64,000 nt of DNA. Origin: an uncultured Bacilli bacterium. Lineage in GTDB: Bacteria; Bacillota_I; Bacilli_A; RF39; UBA660. The stretch lies in NCBI GenBank assembly GCA_910588025.1, contig CAJUQG010000004.1, positions 1 through 64,000 of the forward strand, in the 5' to 3' direction. The first letter of the stretch is position 1; each line of letters opens with the position of its first letter. The notes beneath the pieces were generated by a model. That model searched no databases. It was given only the letters and a program-made list of their open reading frames with translations, and was not told the DNA's origin. This document shows, one piece after another, positions 36,316 through 44,712 of the stretch. A program made the position numbers and the translations under genes.

Positions 36316-37245
36316 ATGGATGAAAAAATTAGTATGATAGAACGATATGGTGAGGTTTTAACAAGCAAAACATATCTCACCGATCCTGCAATCGCAAGAG
36401 AAGAAGAAATCAAACAATGTATTTTAACACTGTTAACACCAGAAAAAAGTGCGTTATTAGTTGGTAAACCTGGTATAGGTAAAACCGCTATTGTAGAAGG
36501 TCTTGCGTATCGGATTCAAAATGACTTAGTTCCCGTTGCCCTAAAAGGATGGGAAATTGTCAAAATCAATATTACAAGTTTACTTGGTACAACCATCAGT
36601 GAAGGACAAAAAGAAAACCGTATTGACTTATTAGTAAAAGAATTAAATACGAAAGAAAAAACGATTCTATTCATTGATGAAACTCATGTATTAGTCAATA
36701 AAAACACAAGTGAAAATGGGGGAATTGATTTTGCCAATATGTTAAAAGCTGGCTTAGACCGTGGAACTATTAAAATGATTGGTGCTACCACGACAGAAGA
36801 ATATGAAACATATATTTTACGAGACCGTGCCTTCTTAAGAAGATTTCAAAAAATTGATGTCTTAGAAAGTAATAAAGAAAATACCGTAAAAATATTAATG
36901 GGTACTACCCCTAAACTTGAAAAGCAAATTGGCGTAAAACTTGATTATACAGATTTTATTAAAGAAAAAATTATGGCTTTTATAGTAGAAATGACAGATG
37001 AATATAAAAGAGTATATGAAGTTGCTAGTAGATACCCTGATATTTGTTTAACAATTCTTGCTAACGCTTTTACTTATGCTGTTTATGAAAACTCAGAAGT
37101 TTGTAAAATAAAACACATTTATAAGGCTATATGTAATGCTAGAAATGTTTATGAAGATGTAAAGAAAAAAGAAATAGAACGCTTTAAAATTGAATTTGCT
37201 GATTTAATTGTTGAAGAAAATGTAAATTTAGAAGAAATAGAATAG
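36316..37245 (+). CDS. Stand-alone AAA+ ATPase resembling ClpA/ClpB domain D1
   Basis: 309 residues. Walker A GKPGIGKT (about 49-56), Walker [12 protein letters not shown], sensor-1 GATTTEEY and the arginine-finger segment [16 protein letters not shown] align with the first AAA+ module of Clp/Hsp100 proteins. Missing are the N-terminal Clp domain, the M-domain and the second AAA+ module, so it is not a normal unfoldase. A C-terminal helical extension of about 100 residues replaces them. Promoter sequence lies in the 60 bp upstream; the following gene starts 13 bp downstream. Confidence 0.8.
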   Translation: MDEKISMIERYGEVLTSKTYLTDPAIAREEEIKQCILTLLTPEKSALLVGKPGIGKTAIVEGLAYRIQNDLVPVALKGWEIVKINITSLLGTTISEGQKENRIDLLVKELNTKEKTILFIDETHVLVNKNTSENGGIDFANMLKAGLDRGTIKMIGATTTEEYETYILRDRAFLRRFQKIDVLESNKENTVKILMGTTPKLEKQIGVKLDYTDFIKEKIMAFIVEMTDEYKRVYEVASRYPDICLTILANAFTYAVYENSEVCKIKHIYKAICNARNVYEDVKKKEIERFKIEFADLIVEENVNLEEIE

Positions 37246-37258
37246 AGAGAGGTTTTTT

Positions 37259-38344
37259 ATGGAAAGAAAAATTAAATTATTTCAAATAGGCTGTGGAAAG
37301 ATGAGCAAATTTATTTTGCGTTATGCCATCGAGAAAAATTGTGAAATAGTGGGAGCTGTCGATTGTAATCCAAAAATGATTGGTAAAAATTTAAATGCAA
37401 TCGAAGAAAATATCAATACAAAAATTACTATTGAAGATAATGATAACTTAGAAGAATTGTTATTACAAAGTAAACCTGATATTGCTATTATAACTACCAT
37501 GAGTACTTTAAATGATATTGCAAATACATTACGAATTTGTGCTAAATGTGGAATCAATACCATAACAACCTGTGAAGAAGCTTTTTTTAGTGAAAATTCA
37601 AATCCAACTCTTCATGAAGAAATTAACCGATTAGCAAAAGCTACCAATTGTACGATTACTGGTGCTGGCTATCAAGATATTTTTTGGGGAAGCTTAATTT
37701 CTTCGATTGCTGCTTCTACTCATAAAATTACAAAAATCAAAGGAAGTTCCAGTTATAATGTGGAAGACTATGGGATTGCTCTTGCCGATGCTCATGGTGC
37801 TGGATTCACAAAAGAAAAATTTGAAAAAGAAATTGCTTCATTAGATAACATTTCTTCCAAAGAACGTGAACAGTTAATTCAAAAACGAGAATTTATGGCT
37901 AGTTATATGTGGAATGTAGTAGGATGGCTTGCCGACAAATTAGGATTAACAATTATTGATATGGACCAAAAATGTCTTCCTATTCTGGCAACCGATGATT
38001 TGGAATCTAATACACTAAATATGACAGTTCCTAAAGGTATGGTAAGAGGAATGAGTGCAGTTGTACTTGCTCACACCAAAGAAAATATTGAAATTGAAGC
38101 AGAGTGTATCGGAAAAATTTATACTGATGAAGAATGTGATAAAAATGAATGGACCATTTTGGGGGAACCAGATACGACAATTGTAGTAAATCGTCCAGCA
38201 ACTTCTGAGCTAACTTGTGCTGATATTGTAAACCGTATTCCAGATGTCATAAATGCACCAAGTGGTTTTATTCCCACTAGTCGTTTCAAAGAACCAGAAT
38301 ACCGCTCTCAAAATTTAAATGATTATGTCGAAAAAGAACAATAA
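37259..38344 (+). CDS. DapB-like dehydrogenase, 2,4-diaminopentanoate dehydrogenase-like
   Basis: 361-residue NAD(P)-dependent oxidoreductase: Rossmann motif FQIGCGKMSKFI near the N-terminus, an EAFF segment about residue 105, and a C-terminal INAPSGFIPTSRF close to the R..P.VI.A.PGF ending of the Ord/DAP dehydrogenase family. That family acts in anaerobic ornithine degradation, but no ornithine aminomutase or thiolase genes are in the window, so the substrate is open. It sits 13 bp after the AAA+ gene, suggesting an operon. Confidence 0.75.
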   Translation: MERKIKLFQIGCGKMSKFILRYAIEKNCEIVGAVDCNPKMIGKNLNAIEENINTKITIEDNDNLEELLLQSKPDIAIITTMSTLNDIANTLRICAKCGINTITTCEEAFFSENSNPTLHEEINRLAKATNCTITGAGYQDIFWGSLISSIAASTHKITKIKGSSSYNVEDYGIALADAHGAGFTKEKFEKEIASLDNISSKEREQLIQKREFMASYMWNVVGWLADKLGLTIIDMDQKCLPILATDDLESNTLNMTVPKGMVRGMSAVVLAHTKENIEIEAECIGKIYTDEECDKNEWTILGEPDTTIVVNRPATSELTCADIVNRIPDVINAPSGFIPTSRFKEPEYRSQNLNDYVEKEQ

Positions 38345-38361
38345 ATTCGTTGTTCTTTTTT
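38331..38361 (+). terminator. Terminator after the DapB-like gene
   Basis: Perfect 11-bp stem AAAAAGAACAA/TTGTTCTTTTT; overlaps the stop codon. Confidence 0.85.
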
Positions 38362-38398
38362 GTTATTTGCTTTACAATATAATAGTAAGGTGAGTAGA

Positions 38399-39805
38399 AT
38401 GAATAATAAAAAGAAAATAATATTGTTATTTCTACCGATTATTGTTATCGTGTGTCTTTCTTTGTTGTTTCGTGAAGACTTTCATCTAAAATATTTCAAA
38501 AATCAATTAGAAATTGAAGTAGGAACTCCATTTTTATTAAAAGATTTTGAAGTATGTTATGGCAATTATTTTCGTTGCCAGCAAGCAACATTCAAGATGA
38601 TAAGTGAAGAAATAGATACGACAAAATTAGGAAGTTATCAAGTGAAATATAAATTATCATATGAGAATCAAGAAAAAGAAATTAGTCAAGAAATTGACAT
38701 TGTAGATCATACGCCACCTCTTTTGGAGATCAATTCAGATGACTTAATGATTTGTCAAAATGGTAAAATTTTAAATGTTGAAACGAAAGCGACAGATAAT
38801 TTAGATGGCGATATTACAAATCAAATCTCTTATCATGTGGAACAAAATGAAATCGTGTTTGAAGTTTTAGATAGAGCAGGAAATAAAACCGAGAAACGAA
38901 TATTGGCAAAACCAGATAATGTCTTTCCCGAAATAAAGTTAAAAGGCGAAAAATTTATTAATATCAAACAAAATACTGAATATCAAGAACTAGGAGCTAC
39001 CGCGATAGATAATTGCGACGGAGATCTTACAGAAAATATTATCATCACGGGGGAAGTTAATACAAAAGTGCTAGGAGAGTACCACATCACTTATCAAGTG
39101 CAAGATAGTAACGGTAATAATAGCAAAACAGAACGAATTATTAATGTTCAAGAAGAAAATAAATATGTTGGGCCAACTGGCAAAAACATTTACTTAACTT
39201 TTGATGATGGACCAGGACCCTATACTGGAGATTTGCTAGATATTTTACAAAAATACCATGTAAAAGCCACTTTTTTTGTTACCAATCAAGGATTAACAAA
39301 AGGTTATGACCATTTTATCAAAAGAGCATATGAAGAAGGACATACCATCGGCTTACATACTTCTAATCATGATTACAAAACAATTTATCAAAGTGAAGAA
39401 GCCTATTTTAAAGATTTATTCGAGATTCAAAAGAAAGTAAAAGACATCACAGGATATGAATCAAAAATAATACGTTTTCCAGGAGGAAGTTCTAATACAA
39501 TTAGTAAATTTAATCCAGGAATTATGTCACGTTTAGCCAAAGAAGTAGAACAAAAAGGATTTCGTTACTTTGATTGGAATTTGGATAGTGATGATGCAGG
39601 AAGAGCTAAAAATATGTCTATGGTATCTGCAAATGTAATAAAAGGGCTTGGCAGTGGAACTCATTATGTCGTTTTACAACATGATATAAAAAAATATAGT
39701 GTCGAAGCGGTAGAAGCAATAATACAATACGGACTATCCCATGGCTTTCAATTTCGCGCTTTAACAATGGATTCTCCAAGTACTCATCATCGTATTAACA
39801 ATTAA
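38399..39805 (+). CDS. Membrane-anchored polysaccharide deacetylase with Ig-like domains
   Basis: 468 residues. Signal anchor about 5-22; two Ig/DUF5011-like domains (about 30-110 and 190-255, the latter with YQELGATAIDNCDGDLT and HITYQVQDSNGN), then a NodB deacetylase domain (about 270-460). Catalytic motifs: LTFDDGPG (metal Asp), HTSNHDY (His pair), RFPGGSSN. Likely removes N-acetyl groups from peptidoglycan or another cell-surface glycan. ATG 38399 is set by GGTGAG and the TATAAT at 38378-38383. Confidence 0.88.
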   Translation: MNNKKKIILLFLPIIVIVCLSLLFREDFHLKYFKNQLEIEVGTPFLLKDFEVCYGNYFRCQQATFKMISEEIDTTKLGSYQVKYKLSYENQEKEISQEIDIVDHTPPLLEINSDDLMICQNGKILNVETKATDNLDGDITNQISYHVEQNEIVFEVLDRAGNKTEKRILAKPDNVFPEIKLKGEKFINIKQNTEYQELGATAIDNCDGDLTENIIITGEVNTKVLGEYHITYQVQDSNGNNSKTERIINVQEENKYVGPTGKNIYLTFDDGPGPYTGDLLDILQKYHVKATFFVTNQGLTKGYDHFIKRAYEEGHTIGLHTSNHDYKTIYQSEEAYFKDLFEIQKKVKDITGYESKIIRFPGGSSNTISKFNPGIMSRLAKEVEQKGFRYFDWNLDSDDAGRAKNMSMVSANVIKGLGSGTHYVVLQHDIKKYSVEAVEAIIQYGLSHGFQFRALTMDSPSTHHRINN

Positions 39806-39809
39806 AAAA

Positions 39810-39836
39810 AATCTCTGTGTTGTGAGACTTTTTTTA
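39810..39836. terminator. Weak bidirectional terminator
   Basis: A-rich/T-rich arms around TCTC...GAGA between convergent genes; one internal mismatch. Confidence 0.4.
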
Positions 39837-40037
39837 TTTATTAATAGCTTTTAAAATTAGAATAAGGGAAACCGCAAGCAAAATAGCACCAACAAAAAGA
39901 TAAATTGTAGCTTCACTAAAATATTGGGCCAAGAAAGAATAAATAACATCCCAAGTATCTCCTAAAAGTTCTTTTACAGTATTCACAAGATCTTGAAATA
40001 TGGAATGAAGTTCGTTGCCAAAAAATGTAAGGAACAT
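39834..40037 (-). CDS. Small single-pass membrane protein, 67 aa
   Basis: N-terminal amphipathic half (about 1-40) followed by one membrane helix (about 43-63) and a short KAINK tail. No family recognised. Strong ribosome site (GAAAGGGAAGTGG on the minus strand) supports expression. Lies alone between the deacetylase and tRNA-His. Confidence 0.6.
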   Translation of the reverse strand: MFLTFFGNELHSIFQDLVNTVKELLGDTWDVIYSFLAQYFSEATIYLFVGAILLAVSLILILKAINK

Positions 40038-40114
40038 TTCACCACTTCCCTTTCAAAATAATTATAAGATACTCTTGCAATTTAATCAATTATTTGTTAA
40101 GATAACCATGTTAT

Positions 40115-40191
40115 GGCGGAATTGGTGAAGTGGTTAACACGGCAGATTGTGGCTCTGTTATGCGTGGGTTCGATTCCCACATTTCGCCCCA
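40115..40191 (+). tRNA. tRNA-His(GTG)
   Basis: Includes G-1 opposite C73, the tRNA-His identity element. Acceptor GCGGAAT/ATTTCGC, anticodon loop TTGTGGC (GTG at 40149-40151), T-arm GTGGG TTCGATT CCCAC, encoded CCA at 40189-40191. Confidence 0.95.
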
Positions 40192-40203
40192 TATTGAATT
40201 TTA

Positions 40204-40268
40204 CACACATCTTTGTGTGAAAGCTAAAGTAAAAGTTCGTGATATTTGATATTATGAACTTTTTTTTC
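40204..40268 (+). terminator. Hairpins and terminator after tRNA-His
   Basis: CACACA/TGTGTG hairpin (40204-40219), then AAAGTTC...GAACTTT with an inner TGATAT/ATATTA stem (40231-40260) and eight T. Confidence 0.8.
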
Positions 40269-40312
40269 CTTACCAGAGGTAATAAATTGAAAAAACATTC
40301 CATTATTTTATA

Positions 40313-40380
40313 AACAGAATATAAAAAAACAAAATAGATAAGAGTCTACAAAAAAGTATTTTAATGATTTATATTCTGTT
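40313..40380. repeat. Exact 13-bp inverted repeat flanking a 42-bp spacer
   Basis: Left arm 40313-40325 (AACAGAATATAAA) and right arm 40368-40380 are exact reverse complements. It lies in the non-coding stretch between tRNA-His and the acidic peptide. It may be a structured leader, an operator pair or a remnant of a small mobile element; there is no transposase and no visible target duplication. Apart from this repeat and the hairpins before it I see nothing else in 40192-40440. Confidence 0.6.
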
Positions 40381-40440
40381 CCTGTATATATTTTTTCTAA
40401 TGAAGGAATAAAGCATAAAAAAATAGAAAGGAACAATTTA

Positions 40441-40539
40441 TGGAAGAAACTAGATTATCTCAAATTAATGATACTGAATTAACTGATGAGCAAATTGACA
40501 ATATTGTTTATTCAGATATAGAAGATGATGGATTATGAA
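40441..40539 (+). CDS. Very acidic 32-residue peptide
   Basis: MEETRLSQINDTEL... ends GL; 11 of 32 residues are Asp/Glu, one Arg and no Lys. GAAAGGAAC ribosome site 7 nt before the ATG. A terminator-like hairpin follows, so it has its own transcript. Function unknown. Its charge and position just before a predicted anti-phage gene raise the possibility of a regulator or DNA-mimic, which is speculation. Confidence 0.5.
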
Positions 40540-40543
40540 TAAT

Positions 40544-40576
40544 AAGGTAAACTTTTAACTAGAGTTGCCTTTTTTG
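40544..40576 (+). terminator. Terminator after the acidic peptide
   Basis: AAGGTAA/TTGCCTT stem with a T-G pair, then T-rich sequence. Confidence 0.55.
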
Positions 40577-40688
40577 TTACTCTTTTATAAGATATAAAAT
40601 AAAAAGAAAATTTTACCAATTGTGATAGTAATTTTAGTTTAAAACTTTAAAATATATTGTATAATATTCGTATTTGTAGGTGATTATT

Positions 40689-42374
40689 ATGAAAAAATTT
40701 ATTCGTCATCAAAACAATATGATTTTTGTAAGTGATGATAATTTTAAAACGTTTGATACATTACATAAAGAATCAATAGATGCAATAGAAGAAACAAATC
40801 ATGATACTATAACACAAGTAAAACTACGTTATATGTTATCAGAGAAAAAAGCAAATATTATAATAAAAGAGTTAAAAGCTATTCGTAAACAATTTAAATT
40901 AGAAAAAAAAGACGGTTATGGTTCCTCTTTTGAAATCTTTGCTATTTCTGTATTATATAATTTAGATTATCAAGAAACCTATGATAATTTTATTGTAACA
41001 GGTAATAATGATGGAAAAGTTGATGCCATTTATTGGTATGGAAAAGAATGTATTTTATATCAAATTAAACTTGGAACATGTGATGTTGAAATTAAAAATA
41101 TAATTAATAAAAATCATTTAGAATTCTTAAGAGATAATACGATCACAGAAAAAAATACTTCTGATTTATTAAAATTTTATCAAAATCATTCAAATGAAAT
41201 AAAAGAAAAAAACTTTAAAATCAAAACAATATCTCAAAATTTAAAGAATAAAGCCAATATATCTCCACTTGAAATTATGGAAAAATACTTTGAAAATAAG
41301 ATTATTAATCAAAAAAATCACCTAGTTTTAAAACTAAGTATTCCTAAAAAAACAAGATCAGATGATGTTACTACCTTCTTGATAGCACAAAGTAAGAATG
41401 AAGTTTATGCTTATTTTATATCTGCTGAAAAATTAAAAAAAGAATTATTAAATTGTAGTGGTATCAAAAATATTGAAAATCTTCACAAGTTTTTCTCAGA
41501 AAATGTTCGTGGCGATTTAGGACCCAATAAAAATATGATTCATACCATAAAAGCTAATCCCAAAAACTTTGTAAAATATAACAATGGTATAACAATTATG
41601 GGAAATGTCGAATACAAGGAAGAGATAGGCTTATTAACTATCACGAATCCTATTATTAATAATGGTCAACAAACACTTTGGAATTTATTAACCCAAGAAA
41701 CCGTAAAAGATGTTGAAGTTCTTGTAATAGTCAAAAATGATTCAAAGCCTTCCGTGAAAGATAAAATAGCTCGTTTTACAAATGAACAACGACAAATAAA
41801 ACCTGTTGATCTATACTCATTAGATGAAAATTTAAGAAAGATTCAGATTGATTTATACCAAGATAAAGAATTTCGAGAAGAAATGTTTTTAAATATTAAT
41901 AAAAGTGGAAAAAAGCAATATGACATGTTAATGAAACAAATCTACTCCTCAGAATCCATAATTCAAGTAGATGAGTTTTGTCGATTATATTTTTCTACAT
42001 CAGATAATCAAATAGGAAAGTGGAAGAATAATATTTCCAGCATGATTGAAAATCAGTTAGATGAAAGTCCATCTTTTGATTTTGCAAAAGCCAAAAAAAT
42101 CTGCCAAATTATAAAAACTTTTAAAGTAGAATTAAAGCAACTGAGTAAAGAAGAAAAGAATGATTTAAAAGCCGCTGACTTAGCAACAATGTATATTATG
42201 TATACAGCTAAAAAAACGTTTCAGGAAGCTTTTGAAATAATTAAAAAGATTAATCTGGCTAATTTTTATGAAGTACCTATTTCTCAAAGAAAAAGTAAAT
42301 TAATAGACCTATATAAAGTGGATAGTATTTTTTATTTAATTCAAAATGAAATAAAAACGGCTGTAACAAATTAA
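40689..42374 (+). CDS. AIPR-family abortive phage infection protein with N-terminal Mrr-like nuclease
   Basis: 561 residues. N-terminal half: a PD-(D/E)XK-like arrangement, Glu82 in SSFEIFA, Asp112 in GKVDAIYW and Gln125-x-Lys127 in LYQIKLG, the Q-x-K variant of Mrr-type restriction nucleases. C-terminal AIPR domain: NVRGDLG (272-278), FVKYNNGITIM (about 294-304), and IINNGQQT (322-329) are the family signature. Known AIPR proteins are linked to abortive infection; I infer a single-gene anti-phage nuclease. ATG 40689 follows AGGTGA and TATAAT (40660-40665). Its AT content is higher than that of neighbours, and it sits next to a tRNA, both consistent with transfer. Confidence 0.85.
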   Translation: MKKFIRHQNNMIFVSDDNFKTFDTLHKESIDAIEETNHDTITQVKLRYMLSEKKANIIIKELKAIRKQFKLEKKDGYGSSFEIFAISVLYNLDYQETYDNFIVTGNNDGKVDAIYWYGKECILYQIKLGTCDVEIKNIINKNHLEFLRDNTITEKNTSDLLKFYQNHSNEIKEKNFKIKTISQNLKNKANISPLEIMEKYFENKIINQKNHLVLKLSIPKKTRSDDVTTFLIAQSKNEVYAYFISAEKLKKELLNCSGIKNIENLHKFFSENVRGDLGPNKNMIHTIKANPKNFVKYNNGITIMGNVEYKEEIGLLTITNPIINNGQQTLWNLLTQETVKDVEVLVIVKNDSKPSVKDKIARFTNEQRQIKPVDLYSLDENLRKIQIDLYQDKEFREEMFLNINKSGKKQYDMLMKQIYSSESIIQVDEFCRLYFSTSDNQIGKWKNNISSMIENQLDESPSFDFAKAKKICQIIKTFKVELKQLSKEEKNDLKAADLATMYIMYTAKKTFQEAFEIIKKINLANFYEVPISQRKSKLIDLYKVDSIFYLIQNEIKTAVTN

Positions 42375-42397
42375 CCTTAATGTTACAGCTATTTTTA
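42360..42397 (+). terminator. Terminator of the AIPR gene
   Basis: GCTGTAAC/GTTACAGC perfect stem, T tract; overlaps the end of the gene. Confidence 0.8.
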
Positions 42398-42412
42398 AAA
42401 TTTAAATTAAAA

Positions 42413-43966
42413 TTATAATTCAGTATATTCACTTGTTTTATTAAGTTGATTCTCATGTTCGTTGATAACTAAACTTTTTGTTGTAAAAAGCATCGTGGCA
42501 ATCGAAGTGGCATTACACAAAGTAGTTTTTGTTACTTGAAAAGGATCAATAATAGAAGAATGTGTGACATTTTCAAATTTTTCCGTATTAACATTATATA
42601 TTTTTTGAAAATTATTTTTTTTAATTTCCTGATATATTTTAGAAGAATCAAGACCAGCGTTTTCAAGAATTTGAAAAAATGGTTTTTGCAAAGCTTCTTT
42701 AAAAATAGCTTTAACTTCATCTTTGGCTTCTAATTCTTCTGCTATTTTTAAAAGTGTGACGCCACCTCCAAGTAAAATGCCATCTTCACAACTAGCTAAA
42801 GCACAAAGTGCATCTTCTAAACGCATCTTTTTTTCATGACATTCTGTTTTTGTAGGAGCTCCAACCAAGATTTCTGCTAAACCGTTTTGAAACATAGCAA
42901 TTCGTTTTTGATAAAAAGCAAGTTCAAATTCATCATGATATTCGTTCATTTCATTCTTTAATAAATCAACATATTGCAAAATTTGAGAATTATTTTGAAA
43001 GTCAAAACGAGCTTGATTTTTGTTAATCATAATATGTTCAATAAAACCTAAATTTTCTGGAGTAATAAAATGATAATTTTCTATAATCTTTGCATGCGTA
43101 AGCGCTTCAATATCGCTTTCTAACTTTCTTTGATGTAAACCATATTCTGAAATTTTTAAAACACAACAAGAAAGCTCATTACTTAAATTCAAAGATACAA
43201 TTTCTTTGAAAGCTGTTTCATCATATTCATTTACAAAAATAATCAAAGGTTCCTTATTTTTCATACAATCATTTAAAATAAAACTAATGTTTTCTAAGTT
43301 ACTTAAATAATCATGAATAATTAATACTTTGGCGTTTGTAAAAGTAATATTAGTTTGTTCTTTTAGAAAATAATCACTTAATAGTTCTGTTTCAACGGTA
43401 TATCCTTGTAAATAATTGATAGTTAATTGATTTTCTAAAACCTCTTTTATCATGATTGCGTTTTTACTTTTTACTGTTTGAAAAGCTTGAAATGCACAAT
43501 TTCCTAAATAATTATCATTTGCAGCAATTGTGGCAATTTGTAACAAATTATTTTCATCGGGTTTTCTGGCTTCAGTTTCCAGAATACTTAATATTTCTGA
43601 TAAGTAAAGATCCATTTTTTTCTTTAAAAAAATGGGATTGATTCCTTTTTCAATATATGTAAGACTGGAATTAAAAAGACTTTGTAATAAAACTAAGGTC
43701 GTTGTAGTTCCATCTCCAACAATATCATTCGTTTTTAAAGAAGCTTCTTTAGCAATTTCTAAAATAGTATTAACAACCTCATCTTCGCTCACTATATTTT
43801 TAGCAATTGTAGCTCCATCATTTGTAATAAAAGGGGTAAATAAAGAATGGTCAATAATAACATTGCTTCCTTTTGGTCCCAAAGTACACCCAACTGTATC
43901 ACACAAAGAATTAATACTTTCTTTCATCTTTTCTTGCAATAATGTTCCACTAACAACTTTTTTCAT
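42413..43966 (-). CDS. Divergent GroEL (type I chaperonin) paralogue
   Basis: 517 residues, alignable to GroEL end to end. ATPase residues are conserved: Asp50 in TNDGATIAK, Asp85 in GDGTTTT, Asp385 in RLEDAL, plus TLGPKG, LLGGG and a late IDPFQVTKTTL. The apical domain (about 180-365) is far from GroEL: the usual GYLSPYF becomes ETELLSDYF. The GGM-rich C-terminal tail is absent and no groES accompanies it. It is the third gene of a minus-strand operon with two DNA repair/modification genes, overlapping its neighbour by 4 nt. It may be a specialised chaperonin; whether the genome also has a normal groEL cannot be seen here. Confidence 0.85.
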   Translation of the reverse strand: MKKVVSGTLLQEKMKESINSLCDTVGCTLGPKGSNVIIDHSLFTPFITNDGATIAKNIVSEDEVVNTILEIAKEASLKTNDIVGDGTTTTLVLLQSLFNSSLTYIEKGINPIFLKKKMDLYLSEILSILETEARKPDENNLLQIATIAANDNYLGNCAFQAFQTVKSKNAIMIKEVLENQLTINYLQGYTVETELLSDYFLKEQTNITFTNAKVLIIHDYLSNLENISFILNDCMKNKEPLIIFVNEYDETAFKEIVSLNLSNELSCCVLKISEYGLHQRKLESDIEALTHAKIIENYHFITPENLGFIEHIMINKNQARFDFQNNSQILQYVDLLKNEMNEYHDEFELAFYQKRIAMFQNGLAEILVGAPTKTECHEKKMRLEDALCALASCEDGILLGGGVTLLKIAEELEAKDEVKAIFKEALQKPFFQILENAGLDSSKIYQEIKKNNFQKIYNVNTEKFENVTHSSIIDPFQVTKTTLCNATSIATMLFTTKSLVINEHENQLNKTSEYTEL

Positions 43967-44712
43967 ATTTCATTTTCCATTTCTATCATATATTTCCAAT
44001 ATTTTTTGGGCATAAAATTTCTACGACAGCGGTCGTTTTTCCGAGTTTCTATTCCAATCGTTTGATAAAACAATTTCCATAATTTCTCCATTTCCCATTC
44101 TTGTTGACTAAGCTTTGTAGTACTAAGCTTAAAATCATTTTCAGAAATTAGAATATACTTATGTTTATCATATATACTTAGTATTCCTCTTTTTACATCT
44201 TTAATAATCCAATATTCTTGTTTTAAACGTTTTTCAAAATGATGAGAAATAAAATAAAGAATATCATTTAATGGTTCTATTTCTGCATAAAGAACATGAT
44301 TGTCTAATTCTTTAAATCGAATAAACCCTTTATATTTATGAGCTTCATGTAAAACATATTTTGAAATGGTAATGGCTTTCGTGACACATTTCAAATTTCG
44401 GTGGTATAACAGCTGATCTTTATATTTAAAACCATTTAAAATTAGATAATAAATAATTAGCTCTTTGTTCTCTTCAGTTGATAAAAAAACGTAATAAATC
44501 GTACGATAAGTATCTGGTCCCATTTCTTGAATAAGATTTGTAATAAGTTCTGGATCTTCAGAAATTTCTAAATGAATAATTTCATCTAATAAAGTAGGGG
44601 AATAATAAGTATTTTGAATATTTCCAGGTTTCATTTTATTTTTTATAAGAAAATAGATTAAATTAAGTAATTGTACAAAAGTATCATCATAAATATAACA
44701 ACTATTATTCAT
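43963..44712 (-). CDS. TIGR03915/DUF4130-type DNA metabolism protein
   Basis: 249 residues. The C-terminal half with LKQEYWIIKDVKRGILSIYD and RCRRNFMPKKYWKYM is the signature of the family that is almost always paired with the radical SAM protein encoded upstream; some relatives are fused to uracil-DNA-glycosylase-like domains. The biochemical activity is not established. It overlaps the radical SAM gene by 8 nt and the chaperonin gene by 4 nt. Confidence 0.85.
   Translation of the reverse strand: MNNSCYIYDDTFVQLLNLIYFLIKNKMKPGNIQNTYYSPTLLDEIIHLEISEDPELITNLIQEMGPDTYRTIYYVFLSTEENKELIIYYLILNGFKYKDQLLYHRNLKCVTKAITISKYVLHEAHKYKGFIRFKELDNHVLYAEIEPLNDILYFISHHFEKRLKQEYWIIKDVKRGILSIYDKHKYILISENDFKLSTTKLSQQEWEMEKLWKLFYQTIGIETRKNDRCRRNFMPKKYWKYMIEMENEI

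Noticed and set aside
40204..40380. CRISPR-like or mobile-element repeat near tRNA-His
   Set aside because: Only one inverted pair, no direct repeats, no cas or transposase gene, and no duplicate of the tRNA 3' end seen downstream.
42532..44015. Several open frames on both strands within the chaperonin gene
   Set aside because: All are shadows; the minus-strand GroEL frame carries the conserved motifs.
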